NCBI RefSeq assembly: GCF_963422355.1
Contig: NC_085088.1
Location: 6,760,014 to 6,824,013, forward strand
Source: Corticium candelabrum
Taxonomy: Eukaryota > Porifera > Homoscleromorpha > Homosclerophorida > Plakinidae
Reading direction: 5' to 3'
Length of the DNA: 64,000 nucleotides
Both the position numbers and the translations under genes were made by a program. The stretch's first letter is position 1, and each line of letters opens with the position of its first letter. Shown one piece after another: positions 1 to 10,683 of this stretch. The notes beneath the pieces are model-generated. The model made no database searches and was not told the DNA's origin. It was given only the letters and a program-made list of their open reading frames with translations.

Positions 1-683
1 GCTCTCGAGTAATGGAAAAAATAAGATGGGTTTGGGCTGTTGCAGAGAGGGCCATGAGCGGGATAGACGGCTGGCAGGACCGGATAAAATTGAGCTCCTT
101 GTAAGAAGGACGAAAGGTGGCACCCCAATCTTCAATTAAGTGAACTTCGTCTATTGCAATAAAGACAGAACATCCTTCAATTTGTGACTAATAGCGTTTC
201 TCCAAAACTTTGCTGTGATAGCTTCAGGTGACATGTAAACTAAAAGTAGCAGATGCAGATAACTGCTTGTCAGACAGACAAAAAATAGGTGCTCACTCAG
301 TTTGAACTTCTCCAAACACATATCCTGTAGAAGTGCATCATCTGCCAAAGAAGCCACTCGAGTGACAGAGATGGACTTTTCTTCTAGCTTGCTCACCTTG
401 AGCAGGAAGAGTTAGACATAGCTATAGTAACAACTATTTCGGTGTGTAATACCTGGTCGTCCATCAAAGATATCAATGGGCTCACAACTATACAAGATCC
501 TGGCATGACTAGCGCTGGTAAAAGGTAGTAGAGAGATTTCCCGCCAGAAGTTTTCATGCGGACAAAGACTTCTTTTCCCCTTAGGATCGCCCTAGAGGCT
601 TCAAGTTGACCCTCCCGGAAGTCATCATAATTGAAAATACGAAGACCGGACTGTAATTCTACGTCAATGTCTCTCGTTGCCAT
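1..683 (-). pseudogene. RecQ-like SF2 helicase, copy 1 (5' part, frameshifted)
   Basis: RecQ-family DNA helicases unwind DNA with ATP. Three exons are visible on the minus strand: 683-453, 396-297 and 239 to the window edge, with short GT-AG introns (56 and 57 bp). Exon 1 has the RecQ opening (FREGQLEASRAIL) and Walker A (TSGGKS). Exon 3 has YMSPEAIT, then a DEVH box and the ALSATA motif III. Exon lengths and splice phases match the second copy at 35.8-39.3 kb (exon 2 is 100 nt in both). Near base 165 one nucleotide is missing relative to copy 2, so the frame stops just before the DEVH box. DEVH replaces the usual DEAH. The rest lies outside the window. I call it a pseudogene. The family is sure; where it came from is not. 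Confidence 0.8.
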
Positions 684-1189
684 TGCGCGCCCTACTGGCT
701 TTTACACTAGAGTCTGCGCACTAGCAAGGACCGTGCAGAAAGCAGATGTGCGACGAAACAACGAATGAACTTCACACGAAGTAACTAGACTTGGCAGGTT
801 CGCCAGTCTATACGAGTAAGACAATAACGTAGGATACACTCACCTTTCCACATGCTGAAGCCGTCTTGAGAGAATTAGGAGAGCGTGAACTTGGTTCACA
901 CACCACGTGGACTAATCACCATGAGGCATGCGCTATTTGGAAACTGGACACACAATGGTGGGTGACACATTAGATTGTGTCAAGCCGCAGTAATGTCTTG
1001 CAATCAGATATAGCTCATTGAGTTTGTGACATGTTAGTATGTAGTCACGTGGGATGCCAACTTTATGACGTGGGGTGACACTTAGTGAAGTAAGTGTGTG
1101 AAAGTAGGCGCGGTGAGTCCAGACTCACGGGAGGCTGAAGTGTCATACGGGAACTGGACACTGCCAGACTCACGTGAGTCTGGGGACGA
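684..1189. other. gene-free stretch upstream of RecQ copy 1, with palindromes
   Basis: No coding region is recognised. The first 80 bp resemble the 5' flank of RecQ copy 2 (both have cattgcgcgc, then tagagtctgcgc), so this is probably its promoter side. At 1113-1128 there is a 7-bp inverted repeat with a 2-bp spacer (gtgagtc/gactcac), and at 1164-1183 a perfect 20-bp palindrome using the same word. These sit where the pogo-like element ends and may mark its terminus. Confidence 0.4.
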
Positions 1190-2170
1190 GGCTAATTGCA
1201 AGACTGTAGTGGGAATTGTGCCTATCAAGCAGCAGCACAACTGGACCTGTTACAAGTAGATCTTGAACACTTGGGACGAAAATTGTATTGAACCATTCAG
1301 CAAAGTTTGCCCGCTCCATCCAGCCAGATGATGACACTGAAAAGGCTACATTTGGAGGTGCATTTTGCATCTACTTTTGGCAAAAGTTTTTGTCTTTGTA
1401 ATTGATGAGGGGTGGTAGAATTGTGCCTACATACAAAACACGGGGACAAATATTCAAGATGACTACTTTGCTCTGAGTACCTGCAGCCGATCCACCGGCC
1501 AGAACAGTAATTATTTCTTTGCCCGAGCCTCCTTGCACATCATATACAACTCGAGCACCTTTTTTACAAGTACCTTGGTTGCAGTGACCGAGGTTGCAAA
1601 TCTGGACTCATCACAATTCCACAGACGGCATGCCAAGTTTACCCGATGTTCCAAGCCATTTCTTCTCAGGCATTTTAGCAGTCCTTCACGAAATTGTTCA
1701 ATTGTCTGTCTGCTTGCTGCTTTGGCTCTAGCTTTTGCTATGTGTTCAGGCTTTCTAGGTTTCAGTTCTGGCCATCTCTTCATGAAGCCTGTCCACCAGC
1801 CTTGCCCAAGGCAGCCACTTCGAAATGGATTGGACCTGCTGTGTGTTTCAAGAAAAGATCTGATGACCCAGTGATATACCTGGTGTTAGTGCAAGGGAAT
1901 CCAATTCTAGACTCTTATTTAATTTGTACAGTACCTCGTTGACAGTAGCTCTTGTTATGCCATATCCTGTCTCAGCAAGGACTTGGCAGCACCTCACTAT
2001 TTCTTTCTCTTCACTACTGCTGAACACTGTTGGCCGGCCCGGACGCGCTGTTTGGTAATGCCCTGTGCGATGTTTATGCACTGTACTTTTGGACAGACCA
2101 AACCTGTTTGCAGCTTCTCTGCAGCTAACGTCTACAGCAGCTAGGGCTGCAGTTATTCGCTCTTCTCTTG
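1190..2170 (-). pseudogene. pogo/Tigger-like DDE transposase relic
   Basis: This is the transposase of a Tc1/mariner-superfamily DNA transposon of the pogo/Tigger branch. From right to left on the minus strand it shows an N-terminal psq-like helix-turn-helix (about 2165-2060, CREAANRFGLSKSTVHKH) followed by PGRPTVFSS. A CENP-B-like segment follows at about 1783-1600 (FMKRWPELKPRKPEH), with WNCDES carrying the first catalytic Asp. Near 1500-1190 comes VLAGGSAAGT, then SSSGWMERANFAEWF and VVLLLDRHNSHYSL with the second catalytic region. At least three frame changes and stops break it and the C-terminus is missing, so it is inactive. Ends are not clear. The superfamily call is firm; the branch is an inference. 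Confidence 0.7.
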
Positions 2171-2410
2171 AATCCGTACTGTCTCATCAACTGCAGCTAC
2201 AACGGCAGTAAGTGTACGGTAGATTTGAAAACTTGCTGGAGGAACGTTTAGAAGGTGCTACTGTGCAACTTCCCAGGCCAGTGGCGTAGCCATGCCCTTA
2301 GGGACTGACCGGGCATTGCCCATATCCATCAATTTCACAAACCAATCGAACAAAACCTAATCATGTACTCATAATTAGCTCAGTTAGAATACAAGCTGTT
2401 CTATAGAGCA

Positions 2411-4714
2411 CTAAAATTTTGTGCTTTTGCTAACTAGACTTAATCTTCGGCATCTTCCAAATTCTAAACTTGCAAATTTCGTAACTACCCTCTCTAAATC
2501 TAACGTTTCAACTACATCTTTCTCTATGGTCAAAATCGCTAGACTGTTCATTCGGCTTTGCAGCATCGATTGTCTCGTGTAAGTCTTCAGCCTCTTCAAA
2601 CTAGAGAAAGTTCTCTCACATGAGGCAGATGTCACCCCAACAGTCAACGCTATCTGCAAGGCAGATATAAGATGCGGAAAAGCTGCTTTGACCGGCGTAA
2701 GAACTCTAATGACGTCGGCGATAGACTTCATTTCACACATAGATGCATTAAGAAATTTTCTTGCCTGATGAGTTTCATAACCAATTTCCTCACGGTTTAT
2801 GTCGTAATGTACCACTAAGGCATTAATGGCGTCTGCTTGAAGGAAGTTTCGGGACTGTGGACTACAAGCCTGAATTGACTTCATAAGGGATCGTCCATCG
2901 TTGCTGAATCTTGATTCCAGTTCCTGCAGCATTTGGTCTATCACCGGTAAGAAAAGCTTTCGTCGTAAATGAATTTTCGTTCTTGCCACGTCATCCAGGG
3001 GATCTTGATCGTTGGTGAAATAATCAGTTAATCGCTGCCCAGTAGTCTCTGTTAAAACGCAATCAGTAATTTCCTTTTGTTTCCGAGTGCGACGACCGGT
3101 AACAAGTCCAGGATCACCACGACTGCGTGATCCATCAGAAACATCCATATTAACGCTGCAGGTTTGTGCCAAGTGAAGAATTTGCTGCCATGTATCGTCC
3201 CACCCGGATTCCCTGGTCTCCACCAATTGCTCTATCACAGTCTCTAACAAATCAACGGCTCCAGACAGATCTAAATCTTCAGCTTGCAACTGATCGGACA
3301 GATTTTTTGTAATAGTCAGCAGCTTTTCGAAAATAACCAAGTTTGAGGTAAACTCTAACGATTTCACTCGTGACAATAGACCTGCAGCTAAAATGGCTCT
3401 TTCGCTGTTGCTAGCATTTGTCAAAGAGGATAAGGCATCGACTACTGCTGTAAAGGATTTAAGCATTGCTCGTATAGAGTCTATTCGACAGGTCCATCGT
3501 GTGTCTGAAAGTCTCTTCAGCGTGACGCTCTCACAACGTTGCGGATAGTGACGTTTTTGAGCTTCTAAGAAAATTGGGTGAACAGCAGAAGATGAAACAA
3601 AGACGTACAGCCTCTGAAGGACGTCAAAGAACACACTCGCCGAGGAGACGGACTTTACAGAATCAACGACAACAAGGTTCAGCCTATGTGCGTAGCAATG
3701 CGTGTAGACGGCTTTCGGAGCAATGTCTCTGATTCTCTTCTGAACGCCGGTGTGCTTTCCGCTCATGACACTAGCACCATCGTAGGTTTGAGCAATGCAG
3801 TTCTGCAAGGTAAGTTTGTTCCTTGTCAACACTTGACAGATCTCCTCTGCTATCCCGTCTGCTGCAAGGTTGCCAAGAGGTGTGAAAGATATAAACCGCT
3901 CATGAACAGTCCCGTCTAGAACATAGCGCAGAACAACTGCAAGCTGTTCATTCTTTGCTACATCTTTACTTTCGTCGCAAATAAGACAAAAATAGCCACT
4001 CCTTTGTACTTCACTGCATATTTTCTCTCGTACCATATCAGCCATCAACTGGATCAAAGCGTTTTGAATCTCTGGAGACTTATAACTTACGTTACCGGGG
4101 AGCGTTTCAATTCGTTTGAACAATTCGTGATCATGCCTTGCAAGAAGCTCAAATACAGCCAAAAAATTGCCTGGATTCGATGACTCCTCCGATTCATCGT
4201 GCCCACGAAGTGCAAGATTCTGTTTAGCACACAAGAGGATAACCTCCGCCAGACATTTTAAATAGTGTCTGTTAGAAAGAACAACGCGTTCATCTTCTTC
4301 TGCAAAGAGGTCTTCAACTCGTCGACGCTGGCTGTTACAGTCATCCAGTCGCCGCTCATGCCATTCTGCCATAGCATTCCTGTGATGTGCCGAACTGGCA
4401 TGGATCAGAAATGCTCCTTTATTACCAGTACCATGCTTCCAGTCGCCGAAACCTATACTGGTAAACGCTGTGTCGGCACGGCCGCTTGCACTGCCAAGGC
4501 AGTAATGACGACAGGCAAAGCAGTAGGCTCGGTCAAATTTTATCGAGTATTCCAACCATGGATATGTTGTGTACCAGGTGGCAACAAACGATCTTCTACA
4601 TGAGTGTTTTCCCTTTCCAAAATTTTTAGAAGGAAACTGACAGACCGGTTGGGAAGGGCCGCTCTGAAACCTCGTGGAAATGTCCAACTCTGTAGAGAAC
4701 ACAACATAAATCAA
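2411..4714 (-). CDS. hAT transposase, zf-TTF/DUF4371 type
   Basis: This transposase would cut and move its own element in the nucleus. The 767-aa frame starts with a TTF-type zinc finger (about residues 20-110, Cys/His-rich, with WLEYSIKFDRAYCFACRHYC). A DUF4371-like RNase H core follows (about 150-390), with CDESKD near 246 and QTYDGASVMSG near 311 holding two catalytic Asp. It ends with a hAT dimerisation region containing SCERTFSSLKRL near 699, the catalytic Glu. Length is normal for this zinc-finger hAT group (ZMYM1/ZNF862-like). The start at 4714 may not be the true one: open frame continues to about 5020 in another phase with an acidic segment, so a short 5' exon is likely. No internal stop is seen. 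Confidence 0.88.
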   Translation of the reverse strand: MIYVVFSTELDISTRFQSGPSQPVCQFPSKNFGKGKHSCRRSFVATWYTTYPWLEYSIKFDRAYCFACRHYCLGSASGRADTAFTSIGFGDWKHGTGNKGAFLIHASSAHHRNAMAEWHERRLDDCNSQRRRVEDLFAEEDERVVLSNRHYLKCLAEVILLCAKQNLALRGHDESEESSNPGNFLAVFELLARHDHELFKRIETLPGNVSYKSPEIQNALIQLMADMVREKICSEVQRSGYFCLICDESKDVAKNEQLAVVLRYVLDGTVHERFISFTPLGNLAADGIAEEICQVLTRNKLTLQNCIAQTYDGASVMSGKHTGVQKRIRDIAPKAVYTHCYAHRLNLVVVDSVKSVSSASVFFDVLQRLYVFVSSSAVHPIFLEAQKRHYPQRCESVTLKRLSDTRWTCRIDSIRAMLKSFTAVVDALSSLTNASNSERAILAAGLLSRVKSLEFTSNLVIFEKLLTITKNLSDQLQAEDLDLSGAVDLLETVIEQLVETRESGWDDTWQQILHLAQTCSVNMDVSDGSRSRGDPGLVTGRRTRKQKEITDCVLTETTGQRLTDYFTNDQDPLDDVARTKIHLRRKLFLPVIDQMLQELESRFSNDGRSLMKSIQACSPQSRNFLQADAINALVVHYDINREEIGYETHQARKFLNASMCEMKSIADVIRVLTPVKAAFPHLISALQIALTVGVTSASCERTFSSLKRLKTYTRQSMLQSRMNSLAILTIEKDVVETLDLERVVTKFASLEFGRCRRLSLVSKSTKF

Positions 4715-5020
4715 TCATGAATGCCTGGAAAGAATATGTACATATGTACTTGATATGATCTCCAAAGATGTTGAACACACAGTACTCCTAGCATTACCAG
4801 GCTCGGTATTTGCCATGTCTTCTCCAGAACCAGAATCATCCGGGGCTTCGTAGGCAGACTCAGCGCTTTCAGGTATGGCTTGCTGAATTTTGTTAGGCAT
4901 ATCGTCTGAATCGCCCGTTTTGTCACCGTTTTCAATTCTAATTAACCACAAACATTTTCTACAAGTACACCAAATCATTACACTGGTATCTACGAGAAAT
5001 GATACCTTTTGGGTCCCCAA
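4715..5020 (-). CDS. possible N-terminal exon of the hAT transposase
   Basis: Upstream of the main hAT ORF but inside the inverted repeats lies an open frame. Its middle is acidic and Ser/Glu/Asp-rich (residues such as SAESAYEAPDDSGSGEDM), of the sort that precedes the zinc finger in related transposases. No clear splice pair was fixed, so joining to the main ORF is an inference. The alternative is that it is non-coding 5' sequence of the element. Confidence 0.35.
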   Translation of the reverse strand: MGTQKVSFLVDTSVMIWCTCRKCLWLIRIENGDKTGDSDDMPNKIQQAIPESAESAYEAPDDSGSGEDMANTEPGNARSTVCSTSLEIISSTYVHILSRHS

Positions 5021-5313
5021 AAGTCATTCAGAGTCACAGTATGTCGCTTTCGCTTTCTACGCTTAGCGTTAGACTCTGACGCATCCATCTTCTCCTGCAT
5101 TGAGCGAATTCAACGAATCAGACGCTGAGAATTGATATTAGTCGGCATCCGGGACAGTTCCGTGGGCGGGACTCCTCTATCACGGTGTTCCCGACTGTTT
5201 ATAGAAATGCGTTGAACTTGAATTTATGTCACCTAAAATACGCGGGCAAAGCAAAAAGTTGCCCGGGCATATGCCCGGTAAAATAGATGCCTGGCTACGC
5301 CACTGCCCAGGCC

Positions 5314-6324
5314 CGCCCACTTTTTGACCTACCCTGATTGTACTTTAGCTGCTCATAGAGGTGAATAAAGAAATCTGCATGGTACACTTACTCTCAAGAT
5401 AGAGTAAGGCATAGGCTGTGCGACCAACGTACAACAGCGATTGCTTTCGTTGAGTATGTGACGCTGCACGATTCTTACAATTTTGCATTGCCAGGATAGT
5501 CGAGGCTACTGCATAAACATACGGGAAGGAGTGAGAAAACGTGGCGTCAACTGGGAGAGCGTCCTATCCCGAGAAGGTAAGATGCAGTGCTTGGTACTAC
5601 AACAAACCGCATCGTGGTTGATGGCCAATTCGTTCGGTGGTAAGAGGTGAAACTTGAACTGTCCACCTATAGGCGGTGTCCACGGTTAGGCGACTTTACC
5701 CTATATTGGTGGGCCCACTAGGTTTGAAAACATTTGTCCCGCGTCAGCGGATCAGTGTAAGCAATCCAGCATCTCTAGATGTCCAATCGTTTCTATGAAC
5801 AGCCTTGGTTTAGTAATTTCGAATACTAGTTTTAGTTCTAGAACTGGAGCTGCCATAACTTTTGGAACTCTTGCTAGCAAACGAACGCTTAGAACTGTCA
5901 GCAAGTTAATTAAGCATGCGCAAAGGCTCATACTTCCGGTAAGTGCAATAGAGGTAGAGTGGCGTTTCTACTTTAGTAACTTGTAGCCTGTTCGAACATC
6001 AGCAGGGCTTTCGCTTTCGCTTTTTTTGGAGCTGCTCGCCAAAAAGGTCGGGCGTCGGAAGCAAAATCACATTTGTCCGTCTTAACGCGCGCTAGATAGG
6101 CGTGGCCATACTTGTAATACACTAATTCCATTGCCAACTAAAAGCAAAATCGCCACATGTATAACTTACTTTCACCCGCATAACCTCTTAGTCTTAAAAT
6201 TACTAAAGATGCGGAGGCGGTGTTCGCTGCCACTCACAAACTCGTTGTCAATGATATCTAAGTCTAAACGATCAAGTCTCTCTTTGTGCATATGCAACAG
6301 CATAACATGATTTAGCCTAGGCTA
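5314..6324. other. gene-free stretch with a dispersed repeat
   Basis: No protein-like frame is recognised. It holds a dispersed repeat (5706-5826) listed separately and GC-mixed unique sequence. Around 6000-6070 there is a run of ctttcg words but no clear transposon end. Confidence 0.4.
5706..5826 (+). repeat. dispersed repeat, copy 1 (partner 35043-35166)
   Basis: About 120 bp are shared with 35043-35166 at roughly three quarters identity by eye. The best-kept core is cagtgtaagcaatccagc followed by atctct and atgtccaa. It is probably a remnant or non-autonomous piece of an unidentified element. Confidence 0.65.
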
Positions 6325-8350
6325 CTTCATGGTGCTCCGAGCCGTCTCATAGCAGAAAAGCTACGCTCACTGGTGGCATTGGTTGAAGGCTTTACTAGAA
6401 TAAGGCAAGCTAGGGAGCACACTTCACTAAAATGATCTTTGGGCATCCGAAAGGCTTCTCAGGTACTGGAGGCAACCTTGCAATGAAACCCGACGTGGCT
6501 TATCTGTTGAAAACCACGTGCCAAGATTCTGGAACTGTGCATCAAGTTGTACAGGATTGATATCATCCTTATAAAATGAGGTTACTTGCTGAAAATAAGC
6601 ACCATAATCGCTCTTGTTGGCAGCATTGATAAGAAGACTTTCGAGGTTACTGTATGTGGCATAACCCGGCTGCCTAAAGCGATCCCTAATGCCAGAAATT
6701 GCCAGATCAAGGCATTCATAGTACTGAAGTCGATAGTATTCTTCAACCGTGGCACTGTAGACTGCTTCGCCCATTCCAACTTGAAATCGACCAGGAACTT
6801 TTCTTTTACGTGGAAGAACGGGCTCACTAACGCTGGAGCTCTCACAAGACTCTCTGAAAGCTCAAAGAACAAGCAAAGCTTTCATCTGTCCACATGCTCT
6901 CTAAAATTTGTACGGACAGTTGAGCTATATCTTGGCCTTCTGCTGCAGACATTGATTGGCTCTGAAGCGTTTGACTGAGGTTATCTGTGATCTTCAATAT
7001 TTTCTTGCAGAGATGCAGCCCGAAGAAAAGATTGAATTGTGACATTTGAGTTTGAACACCAATGATCCTGCCCTTGACATCTGGATCAAGCTTTGTTTCT
7101 AAAGTCTTATCCCAAAGCTGATTGAGAATACTATAGTTGTCTATAATGCTCTGAATGGCCTCTCCACGAACAGTCCACCTAGTAGGACAAAACGCTCTGA
7201 TTCCCACATTCGGTCCTTCGTTATCTGTTGGGTTTTCCACCCTTATGCTGTCAAGTGCCGAATTCCTCTTAGTTGAAAATCGAATCAGCTTACTGATTTC
7301 GAATGCAACATCCAAAGCATCTCTGCACACCTTCAATTGCTTTACTGTGTCTCCTATTGCCAGATTTAGTGAATGCCCATAGCAATGGGTGAGCACAGCT
7401 CGACTTTCCTCAGCCTGGAGTTGAGTTACAACACCCGATCTTCTTCCTGTCATGTTTGAAGCACCATCGTAAAATTGCCCCCGGCAGTGTGATAACTTCA
7501 AGCATGTACGTAAAAGCACATCTCGAATAGCTGCAACCAGACAATTAGCATCGATGGCATCCACATTGTACAGACCAATCATATTCTCATGGTCAACCAG
7601 CTTTTCATTCATCCATCTAATTCAGATTGTAAACTGCTCTTTATTAGACTCGTCTGTGCATTCGTCAGCCATGATGGTGTAGAAGCCATTCTTCGAAATG
7701 CTGCTGCAACTTTCGCGAGGGATGTTCAAGGCCATCAACTGGAGGCACTCATTCTGAATTTCAGCAGACATATACTTATTTGTCTTTTTATTTATCCACT
7801 CTACGACTTCAGGGCAGTCGAATGCTCGCAAACACATAAGCTGAGTTAAGTTACTTTCTGTACCGGTCCTTGTCCTCTAAAAGCCAAACCTTGGTGAGCA
7901 AGGAAACGCAGATTTGTAGAACCCTTCTGAACTTGGCCCTGTTCACCGCTTTTTTCGTTCTTGTGCTGAGTGCTGAGTAACTCTCCAACATCAAGACCAT
8001 AGTCCTGGGAAATCATGCCGCACATGGCCTCCCTATGGCAGGTGCTGGTCACATGTTTCTTGAAAGCCGCCGTCCCATCCCTCCAGTAAGAATCCTTTAC
8101 TAATGAATGCAGCGTCTCTCTTGGTGCTTGCCAAAAGCCTTTATTCATGCTCAGCTGTCATGCAGATGTGGCAGAAGGCAGCATTCATGTGAACGTTGTA
8201 GTGTAGCCAATCATACTCTTCACACCACTCTCGTCTGAAGGATCGTGTCTTTCCCGTCGACCCAAAAGTGCGATTAGGACACTTGAATGACTTCGGAGGA
8301 TGAAACTTGGCCGGAAGTACACCGGATTCACGGGAACTGCAGACTGCCAT
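6325..8350 (-). pseudogene. second hAT transposase (zf-TTF type), decayed
   Basis: Minus-strand fragments in several frames line up with the hAT/DUF4371 plan. At 8350-8141 is a TTF-like zinc finger (WCEEYDWLHYNVHM, CHICM). At 8148-7846 is the rest of the finger region. At 7837-7622 is IMADECTDESNKEQ with the first catalytic Asp. At 7612-6842 is GQFYDGASNMTGRRSGV, then the THCYGHSLNLA motif. At 6872-6427 is the linker. At about 6400-6330 is ATSERSFSAMRRL with the catalytic Glu and then a stop. Frame breaks lie near 8145, 7840, 7617 and 6850, so it cannot make a full protein. It is a different subfamily from the intact hAT next door. The right end may be near 8618. Confidence 0.8.
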
Positions 8351-8572
8351 GACGAGCGATAGGTGTGACTATCACGTGGGTCTAGATTGTCTGTACATCG
8401 AGGCAAGATTGCTTGTCATTTATTGTTTAATTTTTCATGTCCTTCTTGTCAAGAAAGGGACTAATGAATAAAAAGTGATAAATGATTTATTGCCACATTT
8501 ATTTAACCACCTATGCCTTGAACCGGAAGTTTGTGCCACTATGCAGCTTGCAAAAGTTGACTTTCTGAATAT

Positions 8573-8618
8573 TGGTCCGTCCCGGGACGGACCAAACCGA
8601 TCAGTTCTGACGCCCCTG
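8573..8618. repeat. perfect 20-bp palindrome and probable hAT right terminus
   Basis: Bases 8573-8592 (ggtccgtcccgggacggacc) equal their own reverse complement. They lie just inside ctgacgcccctg, whose inverse CAGGGGCGTCAG looks like a hAT inverted terminus. I did not find a matching left end, so the terminus call is tentative. Confidence 0.45.
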
Positions 8619-8832
8619 TTATATAGAGAGATAGATATACTAATTAATTTTTTTCCATGGCTACTACTAGATCAGTTAGTTGTTTCACTTGATGTTGTAA
8701 TTGAACTGTTGTAAAATTATCTTGTGAATGGTTATGATAATGTGTGTGGTAGGACAGGTCGCAGTAATTCAAATTTGCTTGATTAAATCTACATCAATCA
8801 CGAAATACTTGTTAGTATCATATCGTAGATGT

Positions 8833-9152
8833 TCATGCGTACATAGAGCTATACTGAACATACGGTGGTGCGTACGGGTAGAATCCTCTGTCGCTGCCTC
8901 TCACTGCTCCTCTGCCTCTGCCGCCTCTGCCTCTGCCGCCTCTGCCTCTGCCGCCTCTGCCTCTGCCTCTGCCTCTGCCTCTGCCTCTTCCTCTGCCTCT
9001 TCCTCTGCCTCTTCCTCTGCCTCTGCCTCTGCCTCTAGCCTCGACACCGCTGTCGACGACACCGGTGCACGTTTCTTTAGCCTGGTCGACGACACCGCCC
9101 TCGATCACGTCGAGATCGCTCTCGCCCATATCGAGAATGCTATCATTAGTTT
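8833..9152 (-). CDS. terminal exon coding a long Arg-Gly repeat
   Basis: A good splice acceptor (gtcattctag) on the minus strand at 9153 opens a frame that runs to a stop at 8833. It has an acidic start (SILDMGESDLDVIEGG), then about 20 RG/RGG units, then a Tyr-rich tail (RGFYPYAPPYVQYSSMYA). RG/RGG tracts bind RNA in proteins such as hnRNPs, fibrillarin and LSm4, so an RNA-binding role is possible. I do not recognise the protein and found no upstream exons. The alternative is chance translation of a (CTCTGC)n repeat; the acceptor and non-repetitive flanks in frame argue against that. Confidence 0.45.
8888..9035. repeat. (CTCTGC)n hexanucleotide repeat
   Basis: Imperfect tandem hexanucleotide of about 150 bp with CCGCCT and TTCCTC variants. 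It encodes the RG tract of the exon on the other strand. Confidence 0.9.
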
Positions 9153-9177
9153 CTAGAATGACAGTAACTTGTATTAA

Positions 9178-9179
<2 letters not shown>

Positions 9180-9220
<41 letters not shown>
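9180..9220. repeat. (ATG)n microsatellite
   Basis: Thirteen to fourteen perfect trinucleotide units, non-coding as far as can be seen. Confidence 0.95.
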
Positions 9221-10683
9221 CAACAAGCAAAAGTTATCTAGTGAGCTGTCTACCGCACCACTGTCTGACATCATCGTTCAGCTGAAAGTGATGAAAGAAT
9301 AGATGTCGGGTAAATTTGTACCTGACGGCCGCATTTCAATTTCAGTGAAATCGAATTCGTGACTGAGCGCCGTGGGTCAACTATTTTTCAATATTAATAG
9401 CTAATTGCAAGTTTTCGAGAAGGAACCCTAACATTATGTTTATTTGTTAGAGATGTAGACCGAACTGCTGCCATGATTGGCATCACAACCTTCATCTATT
9501 CAATTTTTGGAATTCTTCTGAAGTTGATCGGATCGAACTGTTATTACGCGCCTGAACGGAAGCTTCGCTGTCCAATCAGAACTGTCCTCGCACTAGACAC
9601 TGCGGCGCGATCCCCTGACTCACTATTTGAGACTCAAGAATCATGTAGTCCACGAGAATGCAACTGCCCTTCTCTTAGAGATAGGGTAATGTCATTTTCT
9701 GAAGTCGCTTGACAATGAGTGTCCAGTTGCTTGCGCTATTGTCTACGCAGATCAGTCAAGCACTTCAGTAGGAAATTGTCGCGTAATTAATTATCAGTAG
9801 ATATGAATTGCTCTCTGCACACATGGTTTTATTCCACTATCTATACGCGCACGTGTACCTTGCACTCTATCCTATAGTCACTATAGAGGAGACTTCGTCT
9901 GTGTAGATCAAACTTCCAGTAGTGCGTTAATTACCGTATGCGTGTATGTGTATGAGGTGTATATGTTCTTCAATAATCAGAAAACCGACTGACCATGCAA
10001 GCAATGAAATAGCATACGACGATAATGAAGCTTTGATTAATATGTGCAAATAAAAAAGGAAAAGCAGACCCATAAATGATAACTGAAATGTTAGTTTCCA
10101 CAGGCATTCCAACTGTGGACTATGACAAATGACAAACACACACACACACACAACACATCCTAGAAGTTGTTTGAGTGCCTTCAGCCAGCCAGCCATAGAG
10201 TCCCCAGACCGGAAGTCGGTTCAGTCCTATTTGTTTAGAGTACGCTACTCGCCAAGTCTCCTGACTTTTACAAAGTGCCTTTTCTTCTAGGCTCATAACT
10301 GAACAAGAGTTCGATGTAGAGCCATATAGGACCACGCCCCTTCTGTTGTGCGACCCAGATTAGAAGCCTCGCTATGCTCGGCAATTAAATATTTAATTAT
10401 AATGTTATTAAAAAACTGCGCTCCGCAATAAATAAATTAATATATTAGTTATTAGTCTAGTTGCTAATTTTATATTAATTTTATTTTTATTTATACTAAT
10501 TTATTAAGTTAAATTATTAGTGATAGCCAGACTAGATAATACACTTGAACACTACAAATGATGGCAGGACAGACAGACAGGAAGCTGACAAATCAATGCC
10601 ACAGACAGACAACGAGACATACAAGTCAAACCTTCTCAAACTCTGCATTTCACCTTGTATTACACCAACATGTTTTTCTGTAG
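9221..10683. other. gene-free stretch before the SAP30BP-like exon
   Basis: No recognised gene. It contains a (CA)n run at 10133-10153, a dispersed repeat at 10194-10306, and an AT-rich block at 10380-10520. Earlier exons of the SAP30BP-like gene may lie here but none was identified. Confidence 0.4.
10194..10306 (+). repeat. dispersed repeat, copy 1 (partner 27464-27577)
   Basis: About 110 bp are shared with 27464-27577, including agtccccagaccggaagt and tttagagtacgctactcg. Both copies follow a (CAGC)n-like stretch. High identity suggests a recent non-autonomous element or a segmental copy. Confidence 0.75.

Larger units (their letters stand above)
2280..5305 (-). mobile_element. hAT DNA transposon, nearly intact, with TIRs and TSD
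   Basis: The left end begins (C)AGTGGCGTAGCCA and the right end is its inverse (tggctacgccactg), a terminal inverted repeat of a kind common in animal hAT elements. The flanks carry cccaggcc on both sides (2272-2279 and 5306-5313), an 8-bp target duplication as expected for hAT. The first C of the left terminal repeat is shared with that duplication. The element is about 3.03 kb and carries one long transposase ORF on the minus strand. Both ends also share gggcat/atgccc subterminal words. Its completeness suggests a recent insertion compared with its neighbours. Confidence 0.9.

Noticed and set aside
8728..9156. Plus-strand Ala/Ser-rich ORF
   Set aside because: The same hexanucleotide repeat read on the plus strand; lacks coding-like ends, whereas the minus frame has an acceptor and a non-repeat tail.
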